A stretch of 64,000 nt of DNA from Flavobacteriaceae bacterium. GTDB taxonomy: Bacteria > Bacteroidota > Bacteroidia > Flavobacteriales > Flavobacteriaceae. Positions 34,674-43,577 of this stretch are shown here, in pieces (the stretch's first letter is position 1; every line of letters starts with the position of its first letter). The notes beneath the pieces were generated by a model. The model was not told where the DNA came from and ran no database searches. It worked only from the letters and a program-made list of their open reading frames with translations. A program made the translations under genes and the position numbers. Location: the NCBI GenBank assembly GCA_016649715.1, contig JAENXC010000010.1, positions 62,001 to 126,000 on the forward strand, given 5' to 3'.

Positions 34674-36017
34674 TTAAATTCCCGTGTAGTTTCCGGGGGT
34701 TATGTTTCGCATTTCCTGTTTTACGCTCTCGGGCACTTCCAGAGTTTCTATGAAATTTGCGATGGAAGTTTTGTTTATTCTTTCGTTGGTGCGCGTGAGT
34801 CCTTTCAGCGCTTCGTATGGGTTAGGATAGCCTTCGCGGCGCAGTATGGTTTGGATAGCTTCGGCTACAACGGCCCAATTGTTTTCAAGGTCTTCGGCAA
34901 ATTTTGGTTCGTTCAACAGCAATTTGTTCAAACCTTTTAAAGTGGAATGAAAAGCGATGAGCGTGTGCCCAATGGGAACGCCAATGTTCCGTAAAACCGT
35001 GCTATCAGTAAGGTCGCGTTGCAACCTGCTAATGGGAAGTTTTCCGGAAAGATACTCGAAAAGTGCGTTTGCAATTCCAAGATTTCCTTCACTGTTCTCA
35101 AAATCTATTGGGTTCACTTTGTGCGGCATTGCGCTGGAGCCAACTTCGCCCGCCTTTATTTTTTGTTTGAAATATTCCATGGAAACATAAGTCCAAATAT
35201 CCCTATCAAGGTCAATCAAAATATTGTTGATTCTTTTCAAACAATCAAAAAGGGCTGCCATGTGGTCGTAATGTTCAATCTGTGTGGTTGGGAAGGATTG
35301 GTGTAATCCTAAAGTATCCTGAACAAATTCTTTCCCGAAAGCGCGCCAATCGATGTTTGGATATGCCACTTTATGGGCGTTAAAATTGCCCGTGGCACCG
35401 CCAAATTTTGCGGCACTTTTTATGTCGTTCATTAAATTGAACTGTTCTTCAATTCGGACAACAAAAACTTCAATTTCCTTTCCCAAACGTGTTGGCGAAG
35501 CAGGCTGGCCGTGGGTTCGTGCAAGCATGGATATGTGTGCCCACTCTTCGGAAAGTTCTTTCAGCTTGTTTTTCACCTCCATCAAAAGCGGAACATAAAC
35601 ATTGTTTATCGCATCCTTCAATGAAAGCGGAATGGCGGTGTTGTTTATGTCCTGTGAAGTCAGCCCGAAATGGATAAACTCTTTGTATTTCTGCAGGTTT
35701 AAATCGTCAAACTTTTCTTTTATGAAATATTCAACCGCCTTAACGTCGTGGTTGGTAACTTTTTCGGTCTCTTTTATTTTTATTGCGTCCTGTACCGAAA
35801 ATTCGAAATATAGGCTTCTTAATTTTGAAAAAAGATTTCTGTCAAAATCCTTCAACTGTGGCAAATCTAGTTCTACCAAAGCAATAAAATATTCAATTTC
35901 TACTTGCACACGATAACGGATGAGCGCTTCTTCAGAAAAAAAAGGAATTAGGCTTGCGGTTTTTGAGGCGTATCTGCCGTCAATGGGTGAAATGGCTTGT
36001 AATGCGTTGGTGTACAT
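34674..36017 (-). CDS. purB: adenylosuccinate lyase
   Basis: The 447-residue enzyme of the fumarase/aspartase superfamily carries the signature loop SSAMPHKVNPIDFEN (about 285-300), the N-terminal DGRYASKT, and the catalytic His region ARTHGQPASPT. It cleaves SAICAR and adenylosuccinate, releasing fumarate, at two steps of purine synthesis. A TATCTTTG box (36037-36044, minus strand) 20 bases upstream is a good -7 promoter element. The length is normal for the E. coli-type subfamily. Confidence 0.95.
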   Translation of the reverse strand: MYTNALQAISPIDGRYASKTASLIPFFSEEALIRYRVQVEIEYFIALVELDLPQLKDFDRNLFSKLRSLYFEFSVQDAIKIKETEKVTNHDVKAVEYFIKEKFDDLNLQKYKEFIHFGLTSQDINNTAIPLSLKDAINNVYVPLLMEVKNKLKELSEEWAHISMLARTHGQPASPTRLGKEIEVFVVRIEEQFNLMNDIKSAAKFGGATGNFNAHKVAYPNIDWRAFGKEFVQDTLGLHQSFPTTQIEHYDHMAALFDCLKRINNILIDLDRDIWTYVSMEYFKQKIKAGEVGSSAMPHKVNPIDFENSEGNLGIANALFEYLSGKLPISRLQRDLTDSTVLRNIGVPIGHTLIAFHSTLKGLNKLLLNEPKFAEDLENNWAVVAEAIQTILRREGYPNPYEALKGLTRTNERINKTSIANFIETLEVPESVKQEMRNITPGNYTGI

Positions 36018-36194
36018 GGTTGAAAATTTAAAACGGCAAAGATACGAAACACCGTCGAGTTATGAGGGACACAGCTGGCTATAAAATTTGTCAGATTTTT
36101 ATGTGAAAACTTAATGGAATGCCAATAAAATCCAGTTTAAGATAATGGATAGTTAAATGTTTAACCACCCAATAAATTTTAAGAATTTGTTGGG

Positions 36195-36224
36195 TTGAAA
36201 TAGGTTTTGAGGCGCGTAATTTTA
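36195..36224 (+). promoter_or_regulatory. promoter of the small Q/N-rich gene
   Basis: TTG at 36195-36197 and TAATTTTA at 36217-36224 are 19 bases apart, matching the Bacteroidota consensus in all but the last base. It lies 44 bases upstream of the ATG at 36269. Confidence 0.55.
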
Positions 36225-36268
36225 ATAGTGAAAAGAAAAATGAATTATTAATTTAAATAAATACTGTT

Positions 36269-36385
36269 ATGATTACACAAAATCAAAATCAGCAAAGGAA
36301 CCCTCAAAATCAACAACAAAAAGAACAGAGGAATCCTCAAAACAAACCACAAAACCAACATAATCCAGAAGAGGAAGAAGAATAG
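36269..36385 (+). CDS. 38-residue Q/N/P-rich small protein, function unknown
   Basis: The peptide begins MITQNQNQQRNPQNQQQKEQ, contains RNPQN twice and ends in HNPEEEEE. It is extremely hydrophilic, has no hydrophobic segment, and so should be cytoplasmic and disordered. It is shorter than usual gene-calling limits, but it has its own promoter at 36195 and a hairpin terminator at 36427. It resembles the small polar peptides of unknown function found in other Flavobacteriia; that comparison is from memory. Confidence 0.55.
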   Translation: MITQNQNQQRNPQNQQQKEQRNPQNKPQNQHNPEEEEE

Positions 36386-36426
36386 TGGAAAGTTTATAGA
36401 TTGAGTGTCTAATTTATAGGCACGAC

Positions 36427-36462
36427 GAAACCCCTTAATCAACACAATGAGAAAGGGGTTTC
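36427..36462 (+). terminator. hairpin after the small Q/N-rich gene
   Basis: GAAACCCCTT and AAGGGGTTTC form a 10-bp stem, followed by a weak T-rich stretch (TTATT). Confidence 0.6.
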
Positions 36463-36627
36463 TTATTGTGGGGATAATTAAAAAAAAAGTGGATTGATAA
36501 AGATATTAAAGATTTATGAGATAGCGATTAAATTGTTAAGAAGACTGGCGAATGGGTTTATAATCCAATAAGAATTGTTCAAGAAATCTCGGTTATTTTA
36601 GCTTTAATGAAGTTCTGAGGTGCTATA

Positions 36628-37269
36628 TTATTTTGAAATCTTAAGCAAAAATTCCCAATTTACTTCGTGAATTCCATCAAAAACCTCAATCTTTAAGCGG
36701 TCTTGAAAGAGATTGCTTCCCTTTAATTCTTCTTTAGTTTTTCGGGCTTCGGTGATGTATTGGTCTTTATTGCCGTAAAGGTAAATCACTTGGGCAGTTG
36801 GTTTTAAAAACTCAAAATCTGTGGGCCGCAGTTCATTTGGAATTCCCCCAGAGTGAAGAATCAATTTGTCGCACTGAATTTTTCGGCTGGCCACCCAGCG
36901 CGTTGCAATGGAAACTCCTTGCGAATACCCCAAAACAAATAGATTGGGGATTGTTTCTAAAATTTCCTTTTCAAAAACAGCATCCACATAATTCAAAATA
37001 TTATTGGTTTCCATCACCGTGTTTTCGCGCGTAAGCCAGGATGCGCCCACGTGTTTAAAAGCCCTGTCTTGATAATATTTTGAAGGGGCCTGCGGAGCAA
37101 TTATGTAATTTTCCTCAGCATTCAATTCGGAAAAATAATTAATGAAATATTTGCTCAAATAACCCATTCCGTGGAAAACCATCCAAACATTTTTTGTCTT
37201 TTCGGTAAATGTATTAAGAGTGGAATAGGTATTTGTTGTGCTGTAAGAAGCTTCTTCTTCGTTGCTCAT
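36628..37269 (-). CDS. alpha/beta hydrolase (carboxylesterase/phospholipase type)
   Basis: The 213-residue protein has the nucleophile motif GYSQGVS (about residues 117-123), the N-terminal oxyanion strand VWMVFHGMGYLS and an acid motif GNKDQYI. The usual catalytic His is probably in GIHEVNWEF near the C-terminus. It resembles cytosolic esterases of the YpfH type; the substrate is unknown. It is divergent from the menaquinone genes. Confidence 0.8.
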   Translation of the reverse strand: MSNEEEASYSTTNTYSTLNTFTEKTKNVWMVFHGMGYLSKYFINYFSELNAEENYIIAPQAPSKYYQDRAFKHVGASWLTRENTVMETNNILNYVDAVFEKEILETIPNLFVLGYSQGVSIATRWVASRKIQCDKLILHSGGIPNELRPTDFEFLKPTAQVIYLYGNKDQYITEARKTKEELKGSNLFQDRLKIEVFDGIHEVNWEFLLKISK

Positions 37270-37314
37270 TTTGTTGAATCCAATTTTGTATTTTTACAAA
37301 TGTAAACCAATACA

Positions 37315-37740
37315 ATGAAGTACACCAACGAAGAAATTTTGGCCGCGTGCAACAAAATGTGCAAAAACAACCTAATGGAAACATTGGGCATAGAATTTAC
37401 TGAAGTGGGCGCAGATTTTTTAGTGGCCCGAATGCCTGTGACCCCGAGGGTCCACCAGCCCGATGGTGTTTTGCACGGCGGGGCATCAGTAGCTTTGGCT
37501 GAAAGTGTGGGTAGTGCAGGAGCGTACTTTTTTTTGAATTCGGAAGAAATAATTATCCGTGGGATTGAAATAGGGGCCAACCACGTAAAAAGTGTTCGGG
37601 ATGGCTATGTTTATGCACATGCCAGTATTGTGCACAAAGGAAGGACCACACAGCTTTGGCAAATAAAAATAACCGATGAAGAAGGCGCGCTCGTTTCGCT
37701 CGTTAAACTCACGACACTTACCTTACCCAAAAAGAATTGA
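37315..37740 (+). CDS. hotdog-fold thioesterase, probable DHNA-CoA thioesterase
   Basis: The 141-residue PaaI/YbgC-type hotdog protein contains HQPDGVLHGGASVALAESVGSAGA, the active-site segment of 4-hydroxybenzoyl-CoA thioesterase-like enzymes. It precedes menF and menD with a TGATG overlap. In this context it most likely hydrolyses 1,4-dihydroxy-2-naphthoyl-CoA, the MenI step of menaquinone synthesis. The pathway assignment is inferred from position. Confidence 0.82.
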   Translation: MKYTNEEILAACNKMCKNNLMETLGIEFTEVGADFLVARMPVTPRVHQPDGVLHGGASVALAESVGSAGAYFFLNSEEIIIRGIEIGANHVKSVRDGYVYAHASIVHKGRTTQLWQIKITDEEGALVSLVKLTTLTLPKKN

Positions 37741-38807
37741 TGGATTATAAACTACTGATTCCAAAAATTTCGCAACAGTACAATAAGAAATTACCTTTTG
37801 TAATTTTTTCGTTGCCCGAAAGTGATTGTTTGAAAGTGTTTTTTCAAAAAAATAACCATTTGCACACCCTTTCGGAATTTGCAGAAAACGGTTTTGTCCT
37901 TGCCCCGTTTGATTTTAAAGACTCCGCTTTTTTTATTCCTGAAAATGATTCTGAAAGTTGGGAGGGTACGGTATTAAATAACAGTTATGAAATGGCTCCG
38001 GTTGAGTTGCTCCATAATATTAAAGAAAAGAACAAATACATTAAATTGCTCAACAAAACAGTTGAAACCATAAAAGAGCGGAAAGCGAGCAAGATTGTTA
38101 TTTCCCGTCATAAAGATTTTGAGCTAACAAATTTTTCGATTGAAAAACTGATAGAACGATTGTTTTCGGCATATCCCACCGCCTTTAGATATATATGGTA
38201 TCATCCCAAAACAGGATTATGGTGTGGTGCAACCCCCGAAACGCTGGTACTGATTGAAAATGAATCTTTTAAAACCATGGCTCTGGCCGGCACACAGCCT
38301 TTCACAGAAAGGCTGCCCATAATTTGGGGGCCGAAAGAACTGGACGAGCAACAACTGGTTACAGATGCAATAACGAATAGTCTGCAACGGGTCACTTCGG
38401 TTTTGAGAGTTTCAAACCCGCATTCACACAGGGCAGGGTCGTTGTTACACCTTCGAACGGACATAACGGGTGTAATAAAAAACGGCAAAGCTACCTTGAC
38501 CACAATCGCAGCCGCATTACACCCAACACCTGCAGTTTGTGGAAGCCCACAGATAATCGCAAAGGAATTTATACTTGAAAATGAGGGTTATAACCGTGAG
38601 TTTTATACGGGCTTTTTAGGGCCAATAAACGAAAATGGCGATTCTGCATCATTATTGGTGAACCTTCGCTGTATGAAAATTGAAGGCAACACGGCGCGCA
38701 TTTTTGTGGGTGGTGGCATAACAATCGGTTCCAGACCTCAGGAGGAATGGAACGAAACCCAAAATAAAATGCAGACTATGCTACAAGTATTGCAACCAAT
38801 GCTTTAA
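37740..38807 (+). CDS. menF: isochorismate synthase
   Basis: This 355-residue chorismate-utilising enzyme converts chorismate to isochorismate, the first committed step of menaquinone synthesis. Typical motifs are IVISRHKDF, WCGATPETL, LHPTPAVCGSPQ, NREFYTGFLGP and FVGGGITIGSRPQEEWNET near the C-terminus. The ATG at 37740 overlaps the previous stop (TGATG) and is preferred over the TTG three bases upstream. It is followed by menD. Confidence 0.93.
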   Translation: MDYKLLIPKISQQYNKKLPFVIFSLPESDCLKVFFQKNNHLHTLSEFAENGFVLAPFDFKDSAFFIPENDSESWEGTVLNNSYEMAPVELLHNIKEKNKYIKLLNKTVETIKERKASKIVISRHKDFELTNFSIEKLIERLFSAYPTAFRYIWYHPKTGLWCGATPETLVLIENESFKTMALAGTQPFTERLPIIWGPKELDEQQLVTDAITNSLQRVTSVLRVSNPHSHRAGSLLHLRTDITGVIKNGKATLTTIAAALHPTPAVCGSPQIIAKEFILENEGYNREFYTGFLGPINENGDSASLLVNLRCMKIEGNTARIFVGGGITIGSRPQEEWNETQNKMQTMLQVLQPML

Positions 38808-38838
38808 TATTTTCGGCGTCTTTGTACCTTTGTGCCAC

Positions 38839-40503
38839 ATGAAATTCTCAACTAAAATTGGTTCCCAAACTCTTGTGCAATTGTGTTTGGACAAGGGTAT
38901 TGACCACATAGTGATTTCCCCCGGTTCACGAAACGCACCACTTTCCATCGGTTTTGCCGAACATCCAAAATTTAAGTGTTTTAGTATTGTCGATGAACGC
39001 TGTGCGGCATTTTTCGCTTTGGGAATGGCGCAGCAATTAAAGAAACCTGTTGCTGTTGTATGTACTTCCGGGTCGGCGTTGCTCAACTATTATCCTGCCG
39101 TGGCCGAAGCGTTTTATAGCGATATTCCTTTGGTGGTTATTTCAGCGGATAGGCCTGTGGATTACATTGATATTGGCGATGGACAGACTATACGGCAGCA
39201 GAACGTTTTTGAAAACCATATTCTTTATAGCGCCAATTGTACTGAAGGTGAAGATTTTCAGATTAAAAATGAAACTGAAATGAATATTGCACTAAACACG
39301 GCAATAGAACTGAACGGTCCGGTACATATAAATATCCCTTTTTCCGAACCTTTGTACCAAACTACAGAAAATCAATTGGTTTGGCCGCAAAATGTGAAAC
39401 CGCGATTAATTGAAAAAACTTTAGAGGAAGAATTAGCTCCATTTATTGAACAGTGGAACAACAGCCAAAGGAAAATGATCCTTGTCGGAACGCTTTCGCC
39501 AAACAGTGTGGAACAAAGGTTTGTGGAGCAACTTGCAAAAGATGAAAGCGTTTTGGTGTTGACCGAATCAACTTCAAATCTTCACAGTGAGAATTTTATT
39601 TCTTGTATTGACCAGTTGATTACACCTTTGAAAGATGAAGATTTCAAAAAGTTGCAGCCAGATATTTTGCTCACATTTGGTGGAATGGTAGTTTCAAAAA
39701 GGATAAAAGCATTTCTCCGAAACTTTCCGCCGAAGGCACATTGGCACGTGGATGCCAAAAAAGCGTACGATACTTTTTTTGTGCTAAAACACCATTTCAA
39801 AATACCTATAAACAATTTTTTTGTTGAATTTCTTCCAAAGACAAACGCCCTAAAAAGTGATTACCAAAACCATTGGCTAACTGTAAAACACCACAGGTTG
39901 CAACGTCACGAAATGTATGAAATGGAAATTCCGTATTCGGATTTTATGGTTTTTTCGGAAATTTTCACACAACTGCCGCAAAACGTTCAATTGCAGTTAA
40001 GCAATAGTGCCACTATTCGCTATGCCCAGCTTTTTGAAATTCATGCTTCAGCCGAAGTGTTTTGCAACCGTGGCACCAGTGGGATAGATGGAAGCACGAG
40101 TACCGCTGTTGGCGCAGGCTACGCATCAAATATACCAACCGTTTTTATAACGGGCGACCTCAGTTTTTTTTATGACAGCAACGCACTTTGGAACAATTAC
40201 ATTCTGAAGAACTTCAAAATAATAGTAGTCAATAATGGCGGTGGCGGTATTTTTAGGATACTTCCGGGGGAAAAGGATTCGGAATTTTTTGATACCTATT
40301 TTGAAACAAAACACAACTTAAGTGCGAAACAACTTTCAGAAATGTACGGTTTCAAATATGAAACTGTCGGAAAAGAAGAAGCATTGAAGGAAAGTGTGAA
40401 GAATTTCTTCAACGAAAAAACTGGACCGGCATTGTTGGAAATCTTTACGCCTTCCACTGTGAATGATAAAGTATTGTTGGATTATTTCAAATTCATTTCA
40501 TAA
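38839..40503 (+). CDS. menD: 2-succinyl-5-enolpyruvyl-6-hydroxy-3-cyclohexene-1-carboxylate synthase
   Basis: This 554-residue thiamine diphosphate enzyme condenses 2-oxoglutarate with isochorismate (SEPHCHC synthase). The N-terminal segment ISPGSRNAPLSIGF and the catalytic Glu in VDERCAAFFALGMA are conserved. The ThDP-binding end is GDLSFFYDSNALWN followed by NNGGGGIF. The ATG at 38839 is preferred over an upstream TTG because MKFSTKIGSQTLVQ matches family starts. A TACCTTTG box at 38825 would give an almost leaderless secondary promoter. The stop overlaps the next convergent gene by six bases. Confidence 0.95.
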   Translation: MKFSTKIGSQTLVQLCLDKGIDHIVISPGSRNAPLSIGFAEHPKFKCFSIVDERCAAFFALGMAQQLKKPVAVVCTSGSALLNYYPAVAEAFYSDIPLVVISADRPVDYIDIGDGQTIRQQNVFENHILYSANCTEGEDFQIKNETEMNIALNTAIELNGPVHINIPFSEPLYQTTENQLVWPQNVKPRLIEKTLEEELAPFIEQWNNSQRKMILVGTLSPNSVEQRFVEQLAKDESVLVLTESTSNLHSENFISCIDQLITPLKDEDFKKLQPDILLTFGGMVVSKRIKAFLRNFPPKAHWHVDAKKAYDTFFVLKHHFKIPINNFFVEFLPKTNALKSDYQNHWLTVKHHRLQRHEMYEMEIPYSDFMVFSEIFTQLPQNVQLQLSNSATIRYAQLFEIHASAEVFCNRGTSGIDGSTSTAVGAGYASNIPTVFITGDLSFFYDSNALWNNYILKNFKIIVVNNGGGGIFRILPGEKDSEFFDTYFETKHNLSAKQLSEMYGFKYETVGKEEALKESVKNFFNEKTGPALLEIFTPSTVNDKVLLDYFKFIS

Positions 40504-40902
40504 AAGACCCTTTGCCCATTGAACAGCGTTAACAAGGTTGTGGAAAACCGCAAACTGTTTTGTGCAGAATTTAGATTCGAGCACTGCATTGGAACGGGCT
40601 GCCGGATTATAGTTCACAATGGCAATCCCCATCAAAGAGGGGATTTCGTTCAAATAGTTATAATCTAAGGGTTTTATGGAATATGAATGTACCCGATTGG
40701 CAATATAGACCCACGGATCCGATTCCAAAATAGTAAGTGCTTTGAGCAATATTGAGAACTCGGTTTTGTATGAAAGCGTGATTCCCTCTTTTGCTTCCAC
40801 AACAACTATGTTTCCATAAAAATAGTACATACCTATTTTGGTTTCCATTTCCTTGTCCAAATGAAATTCTGGAGGTAACTTATGGGGAGATATTTTCTGC
40901 AT
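40498..40902 (-). CDS. conserved protein, STAS/SpoIIAA-like fold possible
   Basis: This 134-residue cytoplasmic protein has alternating strands and helices (KIGMYYFYGNIVVVEAKEGI, NEIPSLMGIAIVNYNPAARSNAVLES) that could be a STAS/SpoIIAA-like fold, a weak call. The gene is convergent with menD and lies opposite in the menaquinone region. Function unknown. Confidence 0.55.
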   Translation of the reverse strand: MQKISPHKLPPEFHLDKEMETKIGMYYFYGNIVVVEAKEGITLSYKTEFSILLKALTILESDPWVYIANRVHSYSIKPLDYNYLNEIPSLMGIAIVNYNPAARSNAVLESKFCTKQFAVFHNLVNAVQWAKGLL

Positions 40903-40987
40903 AGGAGAGTGAATTTACATTTTTTAGCTGGATATTCATATATGTGGTCTGCGTTTTTTTATGACATAATACAGTACCTTTGCGGCT

Positions 40988-41818
40988 ATGATAAAATTGG
41001 GTGAATACAATACTTTAGAGATTCTTCGGGAAACCGATCCGGGTCTTTATTTGGGCGATGACGAGGAAAATGTGGTGCTCCTGCCGCATAGATACAAGCC
41101 AGAGGAATATGAAATTGGCGATAAAATCTCGGTTTTTATTTACCTCGATAATGAAGAACGTCCAATAGCTACAACGCTGGATCCCTTTCTACAACTAAAC
41201 ACTTTTGGTTATCTTCATTGTAGCGATGTTACCGAATACGGAGCTTTTATGGATTGGGGATTGGAAAAACAGTTGTTTGTTCCTTTTAAAGAACAGGCGC
41301 GCCCAATGAAAAAGGGGAATTGGTACATTGTCTATCTGTATATTGACGAAGAAACGAACCGTTTGGTGGGCAGCAGTAAAACGAACCATTTTCTTCAGAA
41401 TGAAACCTTGACTGTTGAACCATTTCAGGAAGTAGATATTTTGGTAACGCACCTCACCGAAAAAGGCGCAAACGTAATTATAAATGGCGTTCACAAAGGA
41501 TTGATTTATATTGAAAATATTTTTGAAGACATCCGCACGGGCGATAGAATGAAGGCCTTTATCAAAAATATACGTCCCGACAATAAAATAGACATTGTGT
41601 TGCAAACTCCTGGCTATAAAAGCATAGAGCCAAATGCAAACTTCATTCGGGAAGAACTGGAAGCAGCCGGTGGTTTTTTGCCACTTCACGACAAATCAGA
41701 TCCAGATTCAATAAAAAATTTATTGGGGATGAGCAAGAAAAGTTTTAAAAAGGCAATCGGCACTCTTTATAAGGACAAGCAGATTATAATTAAGGAAGAC
41801 GGAATAGAACTACTGTGA
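40988..41818 (+). CDS. CvfB-like RNA-binding protein with S1 domains
   Basis: The 276-residue protein begins MIKLGEYNTLEILRETDPGLYLGD, shortened here to its motif, and has tandem S1-like domains (about 1-60, 65-135 and 145-210). The second S1 domain contains GAFMDWGLEKQLFVPFKEQ. A C-terminal winged-helix-like segment (SKKSFKKAIGTLYKDKQIII) follows. It matches CvfB/YitL, first described in Staphylococcus as a virulence regulator, and it is commonly found next to men genes in Flavobacteria. A TACCTTTG -7 box lies at 40975-40982. Confidence 0.88.
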   Translation: MIKLGEYNTLEILRETDPGLYLGDDEENVVLLPHRYKPEEYEIGDKISVFIYLDNEERPIATTLDPFLQLNTFGYLHCSDVTEYGAFMDWGLEKQLFVPFKEQARPMKKGNWYIVYLYIDEETNRLVGSSKTNHFLQNETLTVEPFQEVDILVTHLTEKGANVIINGVHKGLIYIENIFEDIRTGDRMKAFIKNIRPDNKIDIVLQTPGYKSIEPNANFIREELEAAGGFLPLHDKSDPDSIKNLLGMSKKSFKKAIGTLYKDKQIIIKEDGIELL

Positions 41819-42289
41819 AGGCGTTCCATAAATCCCGTAATCTACATAGAAACCGCTCCGCCGTGGACGTTGAAAATAACCGTAGGAATAGGGCATAAGT
41901 TCGGGTCTTAAAAATCCTCGAGACTCTTTATAGGAAATGTTTTTAACAGCCGTTGAGCCATCAGCGCTGTAACTGCTGTTGCCACCATAAATGCCGTATT
42001 CTTTTGGATCTAAAGAAATTTTAATATCAGATCTTACGTAGCTTTCATTTGTGGACATCACGTCAAACATACTTACTGCTTCCCTATAGTTTTCCTTGCT
42101 CAATTTAAAAGAAGGAAGTTTATTGGAATATTTGGCTGTAAAATCTGAAGCGGAAGGGAGCGAAGTGGTCATCAAACTTTCAATTTCGGGAAGTTTCACG
42201 AAATCCAGCTTGAATTTGTTGGACTCAAAATCCAACTGCGCGAAGGAAATTAGCGGGAACAATAATAGTATAAACAATAGATTTTTCAT
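41810..42289 (-). CDS. secreted protein of unknown function
   Basis: This 159-residue protein has a signal peptide (1-18, ending ISFAQ) and a short mature region rich in Ser/Tyr (YGIYGGNSSYSADGS). I recognise no domain. The stop overlaps the CvfB-like gene by nine bases, tail to tail. It resembles lineage-specific secreted proteins of Flavobacteriaceae. Confidence 0.6.
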   Translation of the reverse strand: MKNLLFILLLFPLISFAQLDFESNKFKLDFVKLPEIESLMTTSLPSASDFTAKYSNKLPSFKLSKENYREAVSMFDVMSTNESYVRSDIKISLDPKEYGIYGGNSSYSADGSTAVKNISYKESRGFLRPELMPYSYGYFQRPRRSGFYVDYGIYGTPSQ

Positions 42290-42336
42290 CGCAACAAAGG
42301 TAACAAAAGTTAAGCCAACTTTAATTCCATATTTTT

Positions 42337-43455
42337 TTACAAATTCAGTTTTGTAGCTGTGCTCTTTGGCAGCGCATCTTTATGGACGGTAACGCTAACG
42401 GCTTTTAAACGCATATAGGCTTCACTAAAATACACATAACCGCCATTGGCAACGCGAGTTTCGTCTGTGCCCCAACTGTTTTTTACTTTGTAGTATTTTG
42501 TTCCGTTTTGGTCGCGGAGCATTCCAGTGATGTGCATTAAATGGTCATCGGTGGTGTCGTAATTTTCAAATTCATCCTGACGGAATTGCTGTGTTATTTT
42601 CTTTTCAGGATAAATTCCTCGTAACGATTTTACATTATTTTCAGCATTTTCGGGAATAACTGCTACGCCATCTTTGGAAGAAAACGTTTTTTCGCTAACA
42701 TCGCAATCCAGCTCCACGGTAAAACCTTTTTCCAGGGCATTGTCAATGGTTGTCATCATTTCGTCCAGCGGAAGGTTGTAAAAACTGCCGTTGCTCCAGT
42801 TGTCAGGAATGTTCAAAATAAATTTTGAATAGAAAGGTGCTTGTGTAAAACTGGTGATGTTCACATAATCCTTCGGCTGAATCTTCGTCATTGCCAAAAA
42901 GGTTTGCGGGGTATATTGTTTTCCTTCAAAAGTGAAATTGGAAACGTTTTTACCTATATACACATCTAAAACACCGTCAATGGCAGTACGCCATTTTTTA
43001 CTGAGTTTTCTTCCAGGATTGTCTACGTATGTTTTCAGCATTGCTTCCAGTACGGCTACCATTTCGGCGTGGTTGTAAGCGGTTTCACCAGCAAATAATC
43101 CGCTGAAGGCCTCTTCGGGAACGAGTCCATTTTTTTCCACGGAATTTATCACGTCGTGTGCCAAGCCCCCTTCGCCAAACTGTGCACGACCTTGGCGCAT
43201 AATATAATTTTCTGCTTTTGCGGGATAGGTGTTTCGCACTTGGTACATTTCACTTAAATCTATTTTCTTTCCCGTTAGACGGATTATTTCGCTTTCCAAA
43301 AACGAAGTGCTGCTAAAACTCCAACAAGTACCCGTTACTCCTTGACTTATTACCGGCGTGGCTTCAAGGTCTGTAACTGTTGTGAATTTATAAGTCTCTT
43401 GGGCAGTTAGGTTTAATGTGAAAAGAATTACGAGAGAAAGAAGGATATGTTTCAT
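42337..43455 (-). CDS. C1-family cysteine peptidase (aminopeptidase C/bleomycin hydrolase type), secreted
   Basis: From the ATG at 43455 the protein has 372 residues with a signal peptide (MKHILLSLVILFTLNLTAQ). The catalytic Cys is in GTCWSFSS, the His in DDHLMHITG and the Asn in VKNSWGTDE, the full C1 triad. The length and the segment MYQVRNTYPAKAENYIMRQG match the peptidase C1B branch. The 21-residue upstream extension (from 43518) starts before the signal peptide and is unlikely. Confidence 0.9.
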   Translation of the reverse strand: MKHILLSLVILFTLNLTAQETYKFTTVTDLEATPVISQGVTGTCWSFSSTSFLESEIIRLTGKKIDLSEMYQVRNTYPAKAENYIMRQGRAQFGEGGLAHDVINSVEKNGLVPEEAFSGLFAGETAYNHAEMVAVLEAMLKTYVDNPGRKLSKKWRTAIDGVLDVYIGKNVSNFTFEGKQYTPQTFLAMTKIQPKDYVNITSFTQAPFYSKFILNIPDNWSNGSFYNLPLDEMMTTIDNALEKGFTVELDCDVSEKTFSSKDGVAVIPENAENNVKSLRGIYPEKKITQQFRQDEFENYDTTDDHLMHITGMLRDQNGTKYYKVKNSWGTDETRVANGGYVYFSEAYMRLKAVSVTVHKDALPKSTATKLNL

Positions 43456-43577
43456 TTGTGTTTGAAGTTTATTGTTTATGGTTTGTGGTTTTCTACGGTT
43501 AAACAACAAACCTTCCAATTGGCAGGCAGGCCATAAACCACAAACAATTTATATCTTTGAAAACAAAAATAACAATT

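Noticed and set aside
36248-36445. 65-residue hydrophobic ORF on the minus strand
   Set aside because: It is antisense to the Q/N-rich small gene; Gln/Asn codons read backwards give Leu/Phe-rich sequence.
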